From positions 682,001-746,000 of the forward strand of contig NZ_JAFCJT010000002.1 of assembly GCF_018130785.1 (NCBI RefSeq): DNA of 64,000 nt, written 5' to 3'. Numbering within the stretch: position 1 is the stretch's first letter; the number at the start of each line of letters is the position of its first letter. Made by a program: the position numbers and the translations under genes. Shown here in pieces: positions 7,140-16,680 of this stretch. The notes beneath the pieces are model-generated. The model ran no database searches. It had not been told where the DNA came from and worked only from the letters and a program-made list of their open reading frames with translations. The stretch is from Bradyrhizobium liaoningense. Its GTDB lineage: Bacteria; Pseudomonadota; Alphaproteobacteria; Rhizobiales; Xanthobacteraceae.

Positions 7140-10013
7140 CGAGGCCTGCTTCAGCCGCTCCAGCGCCTCCAGCAGCTTGGCCTTGCGGGCCAGCGCCGCC
7201 TCTCGCTTCTCGCGCTCCTCCTCGACGACCTCCTCGGCCGCGTTGGCGACGAACTTCTCGTTCGCCAGCTTGGACTCGGCGCGCTTGATGTCGGCGTCGG
7301 CCTTCCCGATCTCCTTGTCGAGGCGCGTGCGCTCGGCGGCGACGTCGATCACGCCCTTCAGCGGCAGCGCGGCTACCTCGCCGCGCACGAGGAGCTGGAC
7401 TGCACCATCAGGTGCGCGGTCGGCGAAGGAGATGTCGGACAGACGTGCCATGCGCTTGATGACATCAGTCCAGCGCGGCGCGCGTTCCTTCGTCTCGGTC
7501 GAGGCGCCCGCGAGCACCAGGGCCGTCAGCGTTGCCGGCGGGATGTTCATCTCGGCGCGCACCGAGCGGATCTGCGTGACCAGGTCGATCACCCAGCCGA
7601 TCTCGGCTTCCGCCTTGGGATCGGTGAAGTCGGCATGGTCGAAGATCGGCATGATCAGGACCGGCGAGATCAGCGGATCGGTCGGCCCGGCTGCCGAGGC
7701 GAGCATCGCCAGCTGCTCCGGCGTCGGCTCGGACGGCTTCAGCGGCCATTGCGCCAGCGCGAGCAGTCCGTCGCGCTTGGCCGTCACCTCCCACAGCTCT
7801 TCGGTGATGAAGGGCATGAAGGGGTGCAGCAGCTTCAGGATCTCGTCGCGCGCCCAGGCGACCATGGCGCGGGTTTCGTCCTTGGCGGGGCTGTCCGGAC
7901 CGAGCAGCACGGGCTTTGCGAGCTCGACATACCAGTCGCAATAGACGTTCCAGACGAAGCGATAGATGGCGCCCGCGGCATCGTTGAAGCGATAGGCTTC
8001 GATCGCCTCGGTCACCTCGCGCGTGGTGTGCGCGCTCTCGTGCGCGATCCAGCGGTTCAGCGTCTCCTTGGCCTTCGCCGGCTCGAAACCGTCGGGCACG
8101 GCGCAGTGGTTCATCTCCGCGAAGCGCGACGCATTCCAGAGTTTCGTCGCGAAATTCCGGTAACCCTCGACACGGCTGGTGGCGAGCTTGATGTCGCGCC
8201 CCTGCGCCGCCATGGCGGCCAGCGTGAAGCGCAGCGCGTCCGCACCATATTCGTCGATCAGGTTGAGCGGATCGATGACGTTGCCCTTCGACTTCGACAT
8301 CTTGGCGCCCTTCTCGTCGCGGACGAGGGCGTGGATGTAGATCGTCGAGAACGGCACTTCCTTCATGAAGTGCTGGCCCATCATCATCATCCGGGCAACC
8401 CAGAAGAAGATGATGTCGAAGCCGGTCACCAGCGCATTGGTCGGGTAATAGCGCTGCACTTCCGGCGCGTCCTCGGGCCAGCCGAGCGTCGAGAACGGCC
8501 ACAGCGCCGAGGAAAACCAGGTGTCGAGCACGTCCTCGTCACGCGTGATGAAGCCCTCGCGCTTGTTGCGGTCGAGCGCCATCTCGCGGCCCTGCTCGAC
8601 CGTGATGACCTCCTGCTCGACGTAATAGCCGAGCGCATGGCTGACGGCCTCCTCCTCGGTCTCGGCGACGAACACCTTGCCGTCAGGACCGTACCAGGCC
8701 GGGATCTGATGACCCCACCAGAGCTGGCGCGAGATGCACCAGGGCTGGATGTTCTCCATCCACTCGAAATAGGTCTTTTCCCAGTTCTTCGGCACGAACG
8801 TCGTTTCGCCGGAGCGCACCGCCGCGATCGCGGGCTTTGCCAGCGTCTTGGCGTCGACGTACCACTGGTCGGTCAGATAGGGCTCGATCACGCTGTTCGA
8901 GCGGTCGCCGTGCGGCACCATATGGGTGTGCGGCTCGATCCGCTCGACGAAGCCGAAGGATTCCAGCCGGTCGACGATGCGCTTGCGCGCGACGAAGCGA
9001 TCAACCCTGTTGAACTCCTCGGCGAACTGCGAAGCGCCTTCCGGCAGGCCACGCAGGTAATCCTCGTTGTCGACGAGGTCGAGGCAACCTTCCTTGTCGA
9101 TGACGCTGATCCGGCCCAGGCCGTGGCGATTGCCGACTTCGAAATCGTTGAAGTCGTGCGCCGGCGTCACCTTCACTGCGCCCGAGCCCTTCTCCGGATC
9201 GGAATATTCGTCGGCGACAATCTTGATCTTGCGACCGACCAGCGGCAGGATCACGTTCTTGCCGACCAGCTTCTGATAACGCTCGTCATCGGGATGCACG
9301 GCGACGCCAGTGTCGCCGAGCATGGTCTCAGGCCGCGTGGTGGCGACGACGATGAAGCTCGAGGGATCCTCGGGGCTGAATGTCTTGCCCTCGATCGGAT
9401 AGCGCAGATACCAGAGGCTGCCCTTGACCTCGGTCTGCTGCACCTCGAGGTCGGAGATCGCGGTCAGCAGCTTGGTGTCCCAGTTCACCAGCCGCTTGTC
9501 CTTGTAGATCAGGCCGTCCCGATGCAGCTCGACGAACACCTTGATGACGGCCTTGGACAGGCCCTCGTCCATGGTGAAGCGTTCGCGCGACCAGTCGCAG
9601 GAGGCGCCGAGGCGCTTGAGCTGGTTGATGATGGTGTCGCCGCTCTCGGCTTTCCACTGCCAGACCCGCTCCAGGAACTTCTCGCGGCCCATCTCGCGGC
9701 GGCCGGGCTGCTGGCGCTCCATCAGCTGCCGCTCGACCACCATCTGGGTGGCGATGCCGGCATGGTCGGTGCCGGGCTGCCACAGCACGTCGCGGCCGCG
9801 CATGCGCTCGAACCGGCACAGGATGTCCTGGAGCGTGTTGTTGAGGGCGTGACCCATGTGCAGCGAGCCCGTCACGTTCGGCGGCGGGATCACGATGGTA
9901 AAGGGCACCGCGTCGCGGCGGTCGGGACGGCCGGCCTTGAAGGCAAGGCTGTCCTCCCACAGGACGGACATGCGGGCTTCGATATCGGCGGGCTGGTAAT
10001 TTTTCTCGATCAT
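7137..10013 (-). CDS. valS: valyl-tRNA synthetase
   Basis: 958 residues, a full-length class Ia synthetase. Signature motifs are in place: HMGH at 52-55 after the PPPNVTGSL run, and KMSKS at 571-575. The C-terminal ~70 residues form the charged coiled coil typical of ValRS (an Ala/Glu/Lys-rich stretch ending ALERLKQAS). It charges tRNA-Val with valine and hydrolyses mischarged threonine. popZ lies upstream on the same strand, an order shared with other alphaproteobacteria. Confidence 0.98.
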   Translation of the reverse strand: MIEKNYQPADIEARMSVLWEDSLAFKAGRPDRRDAVPFTIVIPPPNVTGSLHMGHALNNTLQDILCRFERMRGRDVLWQPGTDHAGIATQMVVERQLMERQQPGRREMGREKFLERVWQWKAESGDTIINQLKRLGASCDWSRERFTMDEGLSKAVIKVFVELHRDGLIYKDKRLVNWDTKLLTAISDLEVQQTEVKGSLWYLRYPIEGKTFSPEDPSSFIVVATTRPETMLGDTGVAVHPDDERYQKLVGKNVILPLVGRKIKIVADEYSDPEKGSGAVKVTPAHDFNDFEVGNRHGLGRISVIDKEGCLDLVDNEDYLRGLPEGASQFAEEFNRVDRFVARKRIVDRLESFGFVERIEPHTHMVPHGDRSNSVIEPYLTDQWYVDAKTLAKPAIAAVRSGETTFVPKNWEKTYFEWMENIQPWCISRQLWWGHQIPAWYGPDGKVFVAETEEEAVSHALGYYVEQEVITVEQGREMALDRNKREGFITRDEDVLDTWFSSALWPFSTLGWPEDAPEVQRYYPTNALVTGFDIIFFWVARMMMMGQHFMKEVPFSTIYIHALVRDEKGAKMSKSKGNVIDPLNLIDEYGADALRFTLAAMAAQGRDIKLATSRVEGYRNFATKLWNASRFAEMNHCAVPDGFEPAKAKETLNRWIAHESAHTTREVTEAIEAYRFNDAAGAIYRFVWNVYCDWYVELAKPVLLGPDSPAKDETRAMVAWARDEILKLLHPFMPFITEELWEVTAKRDGLLALAQWPLKPSEPTPEQLAMLASAAGPTDPLISPVLIMPIFDHADFTDPKAEAEIGWVIDLVTQIRSVRAEMNIPPATLTALVLAGASTETKERAPRWTDVIKRMARLSDISFADRAPDGAVQLLVRGEVAALPLKGVIDVAAERTRLDKEIGKADADIKRAESKLANEKFVANAAEEVVEEEREKREAALARKAKLLEALERLKQAS

Positions 10014-10053
10014 GGGCTGCTAGAAAGCCGCGCGCGGGGGGCAAGTCAACGAA

Positions 10054-10089
10054 AAGGTCCAAGGGAAGGTCTAAGAGAAGGTCAACGGG
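10054..10089. repeat. three 12-bp imperfect tandem repeats upstream of valS
   Basis: Three consecutive units, AAGGTCCAAGGG, AAGGTCTAAGAG and AAGGTCAACGGG, fill 10054-10089, between popZ and valS. They would lie in the valS leader. No T-box or other known leader structure was recognised. Confidence 0.5.
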
Positions 10090-10177
10090 AAAGCCCGGCG
10101 GCAAACGGCTTTCCGGTCCGGTCGGCAGGCCAAACAGGACGTATAAGCAGGGCTTTATGAGGGCTCTGAGGCCGCCC

Positions 10178-10948
10178 TCACCTGCCGCCGCGCGAGACCC
10201 GCTCGATTTCGGCCTTCACGATGCGTTCAACCAGGCCCGGCAGGTTGTCGTCGAGCCAGGATTTCAGCATCGGGCGCAGCATCTCCTTGACCAGATCTTC
10301 CAGCGTCCGCGCATTGCTGCTGAGCACCGTGTGGGCCAGGGAGTTGAAAGCGGATTCGACCGCCGAGACCGTTGATTGCGCCAGGATCGGCTGTTGGGGC
10401 GGTAGCGGCGGCGCATCGAAGTCCACCGGCGCATAGGACGGTGACGACGTCGGGCGCGGCGGCGGCGATTCGGTGAATTCCAGATCGTCGCGCGGCTCGA
10501 CCTTGCGGAAGCTCGGCGGCGGTGGAGGCGGCGTCGGCTCCGGATCCATCGCCATCTCGTCGGTCAATTCGAGCACGTCGGGCTCGGGCTCCGGCTCGGG
10601 TTCTGGAGCACGGACCTCGGGCGCAGGCGTGGCTGAGTCGAGCCCTGCGAGCAGTGCGTCGATATCGTCCTGGCTGTTCGGTCCGGCATCCGCCGCGGGT
10701 GCGGGCGGCGGCGCTTCTGGCTTTGCGGCCGGCGGTGGTGCCGGTTTTTCGGCGGCGGGTTTTGCCGGAGCGACCTTGGACGGGGGGATGTCGTTCACCG
10801 CCTGCGGCGGCTTAGGCGCAGCTGCAGGGGGCGCGGGCTTGGCAGCTTCTGCCGGCGGCGGCTTGGCCTCATCGTCGGCAATGATGCGCCGTATCGAGGC
10901 CAGAATCTCCTCCATCGAGGGTTCTGTGACCTTTGCAGGCTGCGTCAT
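10178..10948 (-). CDS. popZ: polar organizing protein PopZ (DUF2497)
   Basis: A 256-residue protein with the PopZ layout: a short N-terminal helix (SMEEILASIRRIIADDE, about residues 11-27), a long Pro/Ala/Glu-rich disordered middle, and a C-terminal helical oligomerisation region (LEDLVKEMLRPMLKSWLD near residue 220). PopZ forms a polar matrix that anchors the centromere-ParB complex and recruits cell-cycle regulators. I chose ATG 10948, preceded by GGAG five bases upstream; an in-frame GTG at 10960 is the alternative. It lies between tolC and valS, all on the - strand. Confidence 0.93.
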   Translation of the reverse strand: MTQPAKVTEPSMEEILASIRRIIADDEAKPPPAEAAKPAPPAAAPKPPQAVNDIPPSKVAPAKPAAEKPAPPPAAKPEAPPPAPAADAGPNSQDDIDALLAGLDSATPAPEVRAPEPEPEPEPDVLELTDEMAMDPEPTPPPPPPSFRKVEPRDDLEFTESPPPRPTSSPSYAPVDFDAPPLPPQQPILAQSTVSAVESAFNSLAHTVLSSNARTLEDLVKEMLRPMLKSWLDDNLPGLVERIVKAEIERVSRGGR

Positions 10949-11252
10949 CTCCGACTCCACATCATCAACGCCCTCGCATGCGTTGTTTTACACCAAGCAC
11001 GACAGGATTGGCCGGTTCCGGACGGACGCCCCGACATTTTCGTCGCGGTAGCCCGACTTGTCCCCAGTTCACGGCTCAACGTGCGGCGGTGCGCCCCTGC
11101 CCTCGGCACTCAAGCTGTACGCACACAACATCAGGCGCGGGGCGAATCGACCCGCATCTTCTTGGCAAGGCTATGTCAGGGATTTTGATGATTGCAAGCA
11201 AAGCACCAGTCGGCCCCGGCTGTTTGCGAGGCCGACCGGATGACTACGGACT
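10949..11252. other. popZ-tolC spacer
   Basis: About 300 bases upstream of popZ and downstream of tolC. A weak stem (GTCGGCC at 11209-11215 against GGCCGAC at 11230-11236) could end tolC transcripts. No gene was recognised; popZ promoter elements probably lie here but none is clear. Confidence 0.4.
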
Positions 11253-12644
11253 TTAGCGTCCGTCAGGCGTGCGCACACCGGCCCAGCTGTCGCGGACCTG
11301 ATGGTAGTGAACGCTCGGATCGTAAACCGTGGTCGAGAGGCCGAGGACCTGCGGCGACAGACGGCCGATGGCGGAAAGGACGTTGTACGATGCCACGACG
11401 CGGTCGTGCTGTGCGGTCACCAGCGCGACGCGCGCATTGACCAGCGCCTGCTGCGCGTTGAGAACGTCGAGCGTGGTGCGCTGACCCGCCTTGGCTTCCT
11501 CGCGCACACCGTTGAGTGCGATCTCGGACGCCGTCACCTGCGCCTGCGCAGACTGCACCTGCGCCTTGCCGGCCTGCAACGTCCCCCAGAACTGCACCAC
11601 GTTTGCACGAGTCTGGTCGCGCGTGGTTTCGAGGTTGAGACGCTGCTGCGCCAGGTTTTCCTTGGACTGACGGATCAGCGAATATGAATTGCCGCCGTCG
11701 TAGAGCTGCCAATTGGCCTGCGCGATCGCGGACGCATTGAACGACCTGTATTGAATCAAGGACTGTTCGTTCCCCTGCGTGGCCCCAACCTGCAACGCGA
11801 TCGTTGGCAGCAGCGCGCCTTCGGCGACCTTGACCTGCAGATAATTGACGTCGATGCCGAACATGGCGGCCGTGACGTTGGGATGCTCGATCAGGCCGAG
11901 CTCGACCGCCGCGGCGAGGGTTGCGGGCAAGAAACGATCGACCGGCGAGCCGGGCGCGAGGTTCGTCGGCTCGTTGCCGATGATGCGGCGGAAGTTCGCG
12001 CGCGTCGTGGTGAGATTCGCTTCGGCCGTCAGGGCCTGCGTCCTGCCGGCCGCCAGTTGCGCTTCCGATTGCGCAACGTCGGTGCGGGTTACTTCGCCGA
12101 CGTTGAAGCGATCACGCGTCTGCTTCAGGGTCTGCTCGAGAACGCGCACGTTGCTGCGCTGGACCTCGAGCGTGGCGGCGTCGCGCAGATAGTCCATGTA
12201 GGTCGTGGCGGCCTGAAGCAACACGCTCTGATCCAGGCTGCGCAGCGCTTCGCGGGAGCCGGAAACCTGGCTCTCGGCGGCGCGCGTCCTGTTGCCGGTG
12301 ATGTTGCCGTTATAGAGCGTCTGCGTGACGGTCACACCAACGCTGCGCGGCACGGAGGGCCCGTTGATTGGTGCGTTGCCCGGCCCCGGCTGACTCAGCG
12401 TATCCTGATATTGATAGCCGCCGCTCGCCGACAGCGCGACCCTGGGGCGATAGCCCGACAACGCCTGAGGCACGTTCTCGTCGGTCGAGCGCACCTGGGC
12501 GCGCTGCGCGTTGAGCTGCGGATTGTTCTGATAGGCGCGCACCAGCGCGGACTCGATGGTGTCCGCCAAGGCAGGCGTCGGCCCGGCAAGTGCCAGCAAC
12601 AGGACCGAAACCGCAGCTCCGGTGAAGAGCTTCACCCCATGCAT
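11253..12644 (-). CDS. tolC: TolC-family outer-membrane efflux/secretion channel
   Basis: 463 residues with a signal peptide (cleavage after about residue 27, PALA) and the duplicated outer-membrane efflux protein repeat of TolC. The N-terminal repeat begins TIESALVRAYQNNPQLNAQR and long helical segments rich in Gln, Ala and Arg follow. It forms the trimeric channel used by type I secretion and tripartite pumps. The gene sits alone with its own upstream region, below the PIMT-like gene, as in other rhizobia. No inner-membrane partner is adjacent. The mdt-type operon at 31614-40745 has its own outer-membrane factor. Confidence 0.93.
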   Translation of the reverse strand: MHGVKLFTGAAVSVLLLALAGPTPALADTIESALVRAYQNNPQLNAQRAQVRSTDENVPQALSGYRPRVALSASGGYQYQDTLSQPGPGNAPINGPSVPRSVGVTVTQTLYNGNITGNRTRAAESQVSGSREALRSLDQSVLLQAATTYMDYLRDAATLEVQRSNVRVLEQTLKQTRDRFNVGEVTRTDVAQSEAQLAAGRTQALTAEANLTTTRANFRRIIGNEPTNLAPGSPVDRFLPATLAAAVELGLIEHPNVTAAMFGIDVNYLQVKVAEGALLPTIALQVGATQGNEQSLIQYRSFNASAIAQANWQLYDGGNSYSLIRQSKENLAQQRLNLETTRDQTRANVVQFWGTLQAGKAQVQSAQAQVTASEIALNGVREEAKAGQRTTLDVLNAQQALVNARVALVTAQHDRVVASYNVLSAIGRLSPQVLGLSTTVYDPSVHYHQVRDSWAGVRTPDGR

Positions 12645-12851
12645 CCCTTAAATTCCGTTCATTCTAGCGCCCCGCTCGTGCCCGCAAGCCGGGTTACCGT
12701 CTACCGAGTGGAGTCGTTGCCCCGCAGCAACATAGGACGCCGATTGGCGCAACGGAACCACCTCAAGGTAGTTCCCGGTGGAAACTCTTCACGTGCAGCA
12801 TCCGGGCCACACTTCTGATTCAGAACGGGATTTTAACGGGGCTTTGGGCCT

Positions 12852-13508
12852 TCAGAAGACGAAGGCGGCGGCCTGTTCCAGCCCGGGAAGGACCGGAGCT
12901 GCGGCATCGAACAGCGCCCGATGGCCGAATTCACCGTGGGTATGGGTCACGATCATGGCCCGGGGCGGCCTGGATTGGGCAGACACCCCCAACAGGCGCC
13001 CGCCCTCCTTTAGCTGCCCGAGCAGCGCCTCTGGCGTCACCTCGACGGCGCCGTTGAGGAGAATGACGTCGTAGGGAGCGGCAGAAGGATCCCCTTCGGC
13101 GCAGGCTGCGGCCTTGCAAGTGACGTTGGGGAGGCTGGCGCAAGCATCCTTGGCCTTCGCGGCCAGGGCCGGATCACATTCCGTCGCGGTGACCTGGCGG
13201 GCGAGCCTGGCCGTCAGCGCTGCGAGGTAGCCCGTGGCGCAGCCGACCACCAGCACGTTGTCGCCCTCGCCGATTTCGGCGGCCTGGAGCAGCTTGCCGG
13301 TCAGCTGCGGCTTGATCAGGAACCGCTTGGCCCCGCCTTCGCTCACGTCGAGATCGAGGTCGAGATAGGCCAATGCCTGCCTGGCGACCGGCACGAACGC
13401 CTCGCGCGGAACTGTGAGCATGGCGTCGAGAACACGGCGATCGGTGACGTCATTGGTGCGCACCTGGCCATCGACCATTTTTAGGCGCGCGGTCGAGAAA
13501 CCGGACAT
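12852..13508 (-). CDS. PIMT-like methyltransferase with degenerate motif I
   Basis: A 218-residue Rossmann-fold protein of the protein-L-isoaspartate O-methyltransferase family. The N-terminal lead (MVDGQVRTNDVTDRRVL) and the SAM-binding strand are recognisable. Motif I reads VVGCATGY instead of the usual E-x-G-(T/A)-G-S-G-Y, and the GQTIS-type active-site stretch of true PIMTs is replaced by KRFLIKPQL. It may therefore have lost isoaspartate repair or changed substrate. I chose ATG 13508; an in-frame TTG at 13523 is less likely. Position upstream of tolC is conserved in rhizobia. Confidence 0.85.
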   Translation of the reverse strand: MSGFSTARLKMVDGQVRTNDVTDRRVLDAMLTVPREAFVPVARQALAYLDLDLDVSEGGAKRFLIKPQLTGKLLQAAEIGEGDNVLVVGCATGYLAALTARLARQVTATECDPALAAKAKDACASLPNVTCKAAACAEGDPSAAPYDVILLNGAVEVTPEALLGQLKEGGRLLGVSAQSRPPRAMIVTHTHGEFGHRALFDAAAPVLPGLEQAAAFVF

Positions 13509-13647
13509 TTGCGGACCCTGCAAGGCGGACGATGCCGCGGACGAAAGTTGGCGGCATCTTTGGAACAGGCTCCGCGAAAACGCAACACGTCCGTTGGCCC
13601 CGGGCGGACCAGGCTGCGCAACCCACAGCGTGAAGGTGGTCGATGAG

Positions 13648-13827
13648 CTATTCGATCGTGACCGCGAGGCGGCCGATCAGCGCGGCGACTTCGTCGAGCC
13701 GCGCCGAATCATGCGCCTCGACGGCGCGCGCGAGGCAGGCCAGGCATTCATCATCGCTGAGCTCGGGAACGTCTGCCGGCAGAATCGAGGGGGCCATTTG
13801 GAAACGGTCGACCTGGACGTCTGGCAT
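13648..13827 (-). CDS. small conserved-type hypothetical protein
   Basis: 59 residues from ATG 13827, which has GGAG eight bases upstream. The C-terminal half is a likely helix pair (ELSDDECLACLARAVEAHDS, then LDEVAALIGRLAVTIE). A longer upstream reading to 13929 lacks a good ribosome-binding site. The product is acidic and probably cytoplasmic; function unknown. Confidence 0.55.
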   Translation of the reverse strand: MPDVQVDRFQMAPSILPADVPELSDDECLACLARAVEAHDSARLDEVAALIGRLAVTIE

Positions 13828-14134
13828 GGGAATCAGCTCCGTAAAAATCCGGCACTCACACCAAGGTCGATTCGAATATTGTCGAATTGGCGTCGCCCTC
13901 ATGACGCGACCGCGCCCACACGCACACAACTGCTTGAGCGCGATTCTGGAGGGGAATCGGGCGGAAGGGGTATTGAGGCTTCACCTGAAGCAACGTCGGG
14001 TGCCACATCGGAGTTCCGCTGCAAGACCCTGAAAGTGCGTCGAATTTTCCGTGATGATCGACGTCTGGAAGCAGATGCGAAATCCGCGTTTGCTGGTTTC
14101 TCTCCGGTCATCGGAGCTGCGTTGACGCCTTCCC
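13828..14134. other. intergenic stretch without a recognised gene
   Basis: About 300 bases between the small gene above and the end of the sulfatase-region operon. Frames on both strands lack good starts or recognisable content. Nothing else was seen. Confidence 0.4.
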
Positions 14135-15151
14135 TCAGTATTTTCGCGCGATGGGTTTGGTCGCAGCCGGCGCCGGCGCCGCCGGCGAGATCGAGAAGGT
14201 GACCCACGAGGACCAGCTCGTCGGCCGGTTTTCGACCTCGATATCCTTGTAGCCGCGGACATTGAGATAGCCCTGGTAGCCGTCGGACATCGGGATCATG
14301 AAGCCGATCTGCGGACCGATGCCGACCGCCTGCCCCCTGAAGCCGCCGAGATTGGCGCCGGGGCCGCTGTCATCGGTGAGCTGCTGGAAAAAATAGCCCG
14401 CGACGCCAATGTGGACGTTCTTGCTGACGAACTGCGAGGCGGCCCAGTCGACGTGGAGGTCGATACCGTTCTGGTACTGAAGGGCTCCGTTCATGAAGTT
14501 ATAGGTGAGCCCGCCGACGATCGAGAATTCATGCCCGGTCTTCGGATCGAGATAGGTGTAGCCAGCGCCGGCGTCGACTGCAGGGAAGCCAAAACTCAGA
14601 TTTGCGAGCCGGCTGGAATCATAGGTACCGCTCGGGATGTTGCCGGTGATGTAGACCATCTCGTTGTGAACGCCTTGATTCCATTTCAGCGTGCCCTGGT
14701 AGAAGACATCGGTCAGCGTGGTGCGATTGTCGGTGGCGCCGCCCGAGATGGTGTTGCCGCGCGGCCCGGTCAGCGTCGCGTCGATGCCGACGCCGATGTT
14801 GCCGGGCGCGGTGATCAGCGTGAAGGCGGCCTGGCCGCCGAGCACAGGCATCGGCGAGGTGTAGGTGATGCCCTGGACCAGCACGTCGGCGTGTGCGTTC
14901 AGGCCGGCCGTCACCGAACCGGGTATGCCGCCGCTGGTCACGAAGTTCTGCCCTGCTCCGGCTTTCTCCTGGAGATGGATGTACATCGTCGAATAGGCCC
15001 AGCCCGGCGTCACCGGAACGGCGGCGAGGCTGCCGAAGATGCCCGGAAGCCAGAAGCTGACGCCGGCTGAATCGGCGAGCGCTGGCTGGGCTGCGAGGCT
15101 CGCCATCGCCAGGGTGGATGCAAGCGTGGCCTTTCGAAGATGTCCCGTCAT
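14135..15151 (-). CDS. outer-membrane channel-like protein (phenol MetA-pathway / SphA family)
   Basis: 338 residues with a signal peptide (about residues 1-27, ending QPALA) and a beta-rich body with repeated aromatic and Gly/Asn turns, ending in KY. This matches the COG4313 / Phenol_MetA_deg family of predicted outer-membrane channels often linked to uptake of aromatic or hydrophobic compounds. ATG 15151 is preferred because AGGAG lies 7 bases upstream; an earlier ATG at 15184 lacks this. Last gene of the sulfatase-FGE operon, 78 bases after the second DUF1254 gene, so it may carry substrate or product across the outer membrane. Confidence 0.8.
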   Translation of the reverse strand: MTGHLRKATLASTLAMASLAAQPALADSAGVSFWLPGIFGSLAAVPVTPGWAYSTMYIHLQEKAGAGQNFVTSGGIPGSVTAGLNAHADVLVQGITYTSPMPVLGGQAAFTLITAPGNIGVGIDATLTGPRGNTISGGATDNRTTLTDVFYQGTLKWNQGVHNEMVYITGNIPSGTYDSSRLANLSFGFPAVDAGAGYTYLDPKTGHEFSIVGGLTYNFMNGALQYQNGIDLHVDWAASQFVSKNVHIGVAGYFFQQLTDDSGPGANLGGFRGQAVGIGPQIGFMIPMSDGYQGYLNVRGYKDIEVENRPTSWSSWVTFSISPAAPAPAATKPIARKY

Positions 15152-15229
15152 GTCCCGTCTCCTGCGTCCCATCATGTCATCCACCCGAACAGGTCGCGCC
15201 TGTTCTTCGAAGCGGTCGTCCTGGTCCCG

Positions 15230-16657
15230 CTACTTCGAGGCACCTCCAATGGTCGTGGCGACCCGCTCGACGTCGGGCAGCTTCCAGCTGTGATCGAACA
15301 GCGGCTTCTCCGGCCCGTAGAGGCGGAACAGCAGCTCGAATTTGCGCGCAGGATCGGTGGGCACCCAGTTGGCCTCCTTGCCCTCGGGCGCCTTCGGGCC
15401 GAAATAGACGTCCACCGAGCCGTCGGCGTTCTTCTGGATTCCCGGGCTGATCGAGGCGCGGCTGGCGCTCGGCATGTTGCGCACCAGCGCATGCGTCTCT
15501 CGGTCGTAGACTGTCGCCGACCAGTACTGCTTGACCGGCGCGTTCGCCGGCACGGTCAGGCGGTAGGTGACGTTGCCTTCGAGCGGCTGGCCGTCCCGGT
15601 CCTTGGCAACCATCAGATAGTACTGCGCCGTGCCAAGCCGCTTCACGCCGGTGAAGCCGAGCGTATAGGTCACGCCCCGCGCATCGATCGGATAGGCATT
15701 CGGGTCGCCGTATCCGCCGCTTGCGGCCTTCACCATCTCGGCCACGGCGGCCGGGAACCAGCGGATGCCTGGATTGATCACCGGGAAGCCAGCGTCGTAG
15801 CGCTGTTCCAGCACTGCGTGCGCCTCGCGGGCGGCTTGGTCGAGCAGTGCGGCAGTCTTTTGATCTGGATCGAACGCCTTGCCCTTCTCGATGCCGATGG
15901 TTGCGAGCTGGTCGATCATGGCGCGGTCGCGATCAAGCCATGGCTCGTTCTGCACGATACGGTCGAGACTGCGATAGAAGCTCGCATCAAACGGGATCGT
16001 GGAATCGAACAGGACGTCGTAGGCATCCGTGAAATTGGTCTGCGGCGGATCCTTCGCCTGCGAGAGCGGATAGACCTTGATCTGCCTGCCATAGGCGGCC
16101 GACTTGGCAATGTCGGCATCGCTGTGGCTGGCAAGGTTCGCGCGAAGCAATGCGAACCCGCTGAACGTGTCGGACTGGAGCGCGATGTAACCTGCGGGCG
16201 CTGCGTCCCTGAAGCCGGGTGGCAATATCACGTACTTGCCACCCTGCCCCCTGTCGGCGCCTTCGGGACCAACATCCTCCAGCGGCATCTGCCACGCCGT
16301 GACGATATTGCCGGCGATCGAACCGCCCTGCGCCGGCGGAATCTCGATCACAACGGGGCCGTCCTTCACGTTCCAGAACGACATCAGATAGATCGCGTCC
16401 GGATTTGGTGTCAGTGTCTGGTTCTTCCAGTTCACAGGCCTGGACCAGTAAACGATCTCGTTGACCTTGGCCTTGGTGGTCTTGAGCATCGTCTGAAGCA
16501 TCAGGTCGGCGTTCACGGCCGGCATGCCCCAGATCATCGCTTCGACGGCGCGGCGCTGGATGTTGCGTGCGGCAATGTCATCCGGCGATAGGCTCTGCGC
16601 GTACGCGCTCGCGGTCATCGAGAGAGCGGCAATGACGCCAGCGATTGCACGTCTCAT
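15230..16657 (-). CDS. DUF1254/DUF1214 domain secreted protein (long form)
   Basis: 475 residues with a signal peptide (about residues 1-21, ending SAYA), then a DUF1254 region (about 50-200) and a C-terminal DUF1214 region with the VTYRLTVPANAPVKQYWSAT strand pattern. The family is widespread and secreted but has no agreed enzymatic role. I chose ATG 16657, preceded by GGAGG at a 5-base spacing; upstream in-frame codons lie inside the neighbouring gene. It follows a second, shorter DUF1254 gene by 23 bases, so the pair probably arose by duplication and works in the periplasm. Confidence 0.87.
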   Translation of the reverse strand: MRRAIAGVIAALSMTASAYAQSLSPDDIAARNIQRRAVEAMIWGMPAVNADLMLQTMLKTTKAKVNEIVYWSRPVNWKNQTLTPNPDAIYLMSFWNVKDGPVVIEIPPAQGGSIAGNIVTAWQMPLEDVGPEGADRGQGGKYVILPPGFRDAAPAGYIALQSDTFSGFALLRANLASHSDADIAKSAAYGRQIKVYPLSQAKDPPQTNFTDAYDVLFDSTIPFDASFYRSLDRIVQNEPWLDRDRAMIDQLATIGIEKGKAFDPDQKTAALLDQAAREAHAVLEQRYDAGFPVINPGIRWFPAAVAEMVKAASGGYGDPNAYPIDARGVTYTLGFTGVKRLGTAQYYLMVAKDRDGQPLEGNVTYRLTVPANAPVKQYWSATVYDRETHALVRNMPSASRASISPGIQKNADGSVDVYFGPKAPEGKEANWVPTDPARKFELLFRLYGPEKPLFDHSWKLPDVERVATTIGGASK

Positions 16658-16680
16658 GACATCCTCCATCTGTTCGGTGT

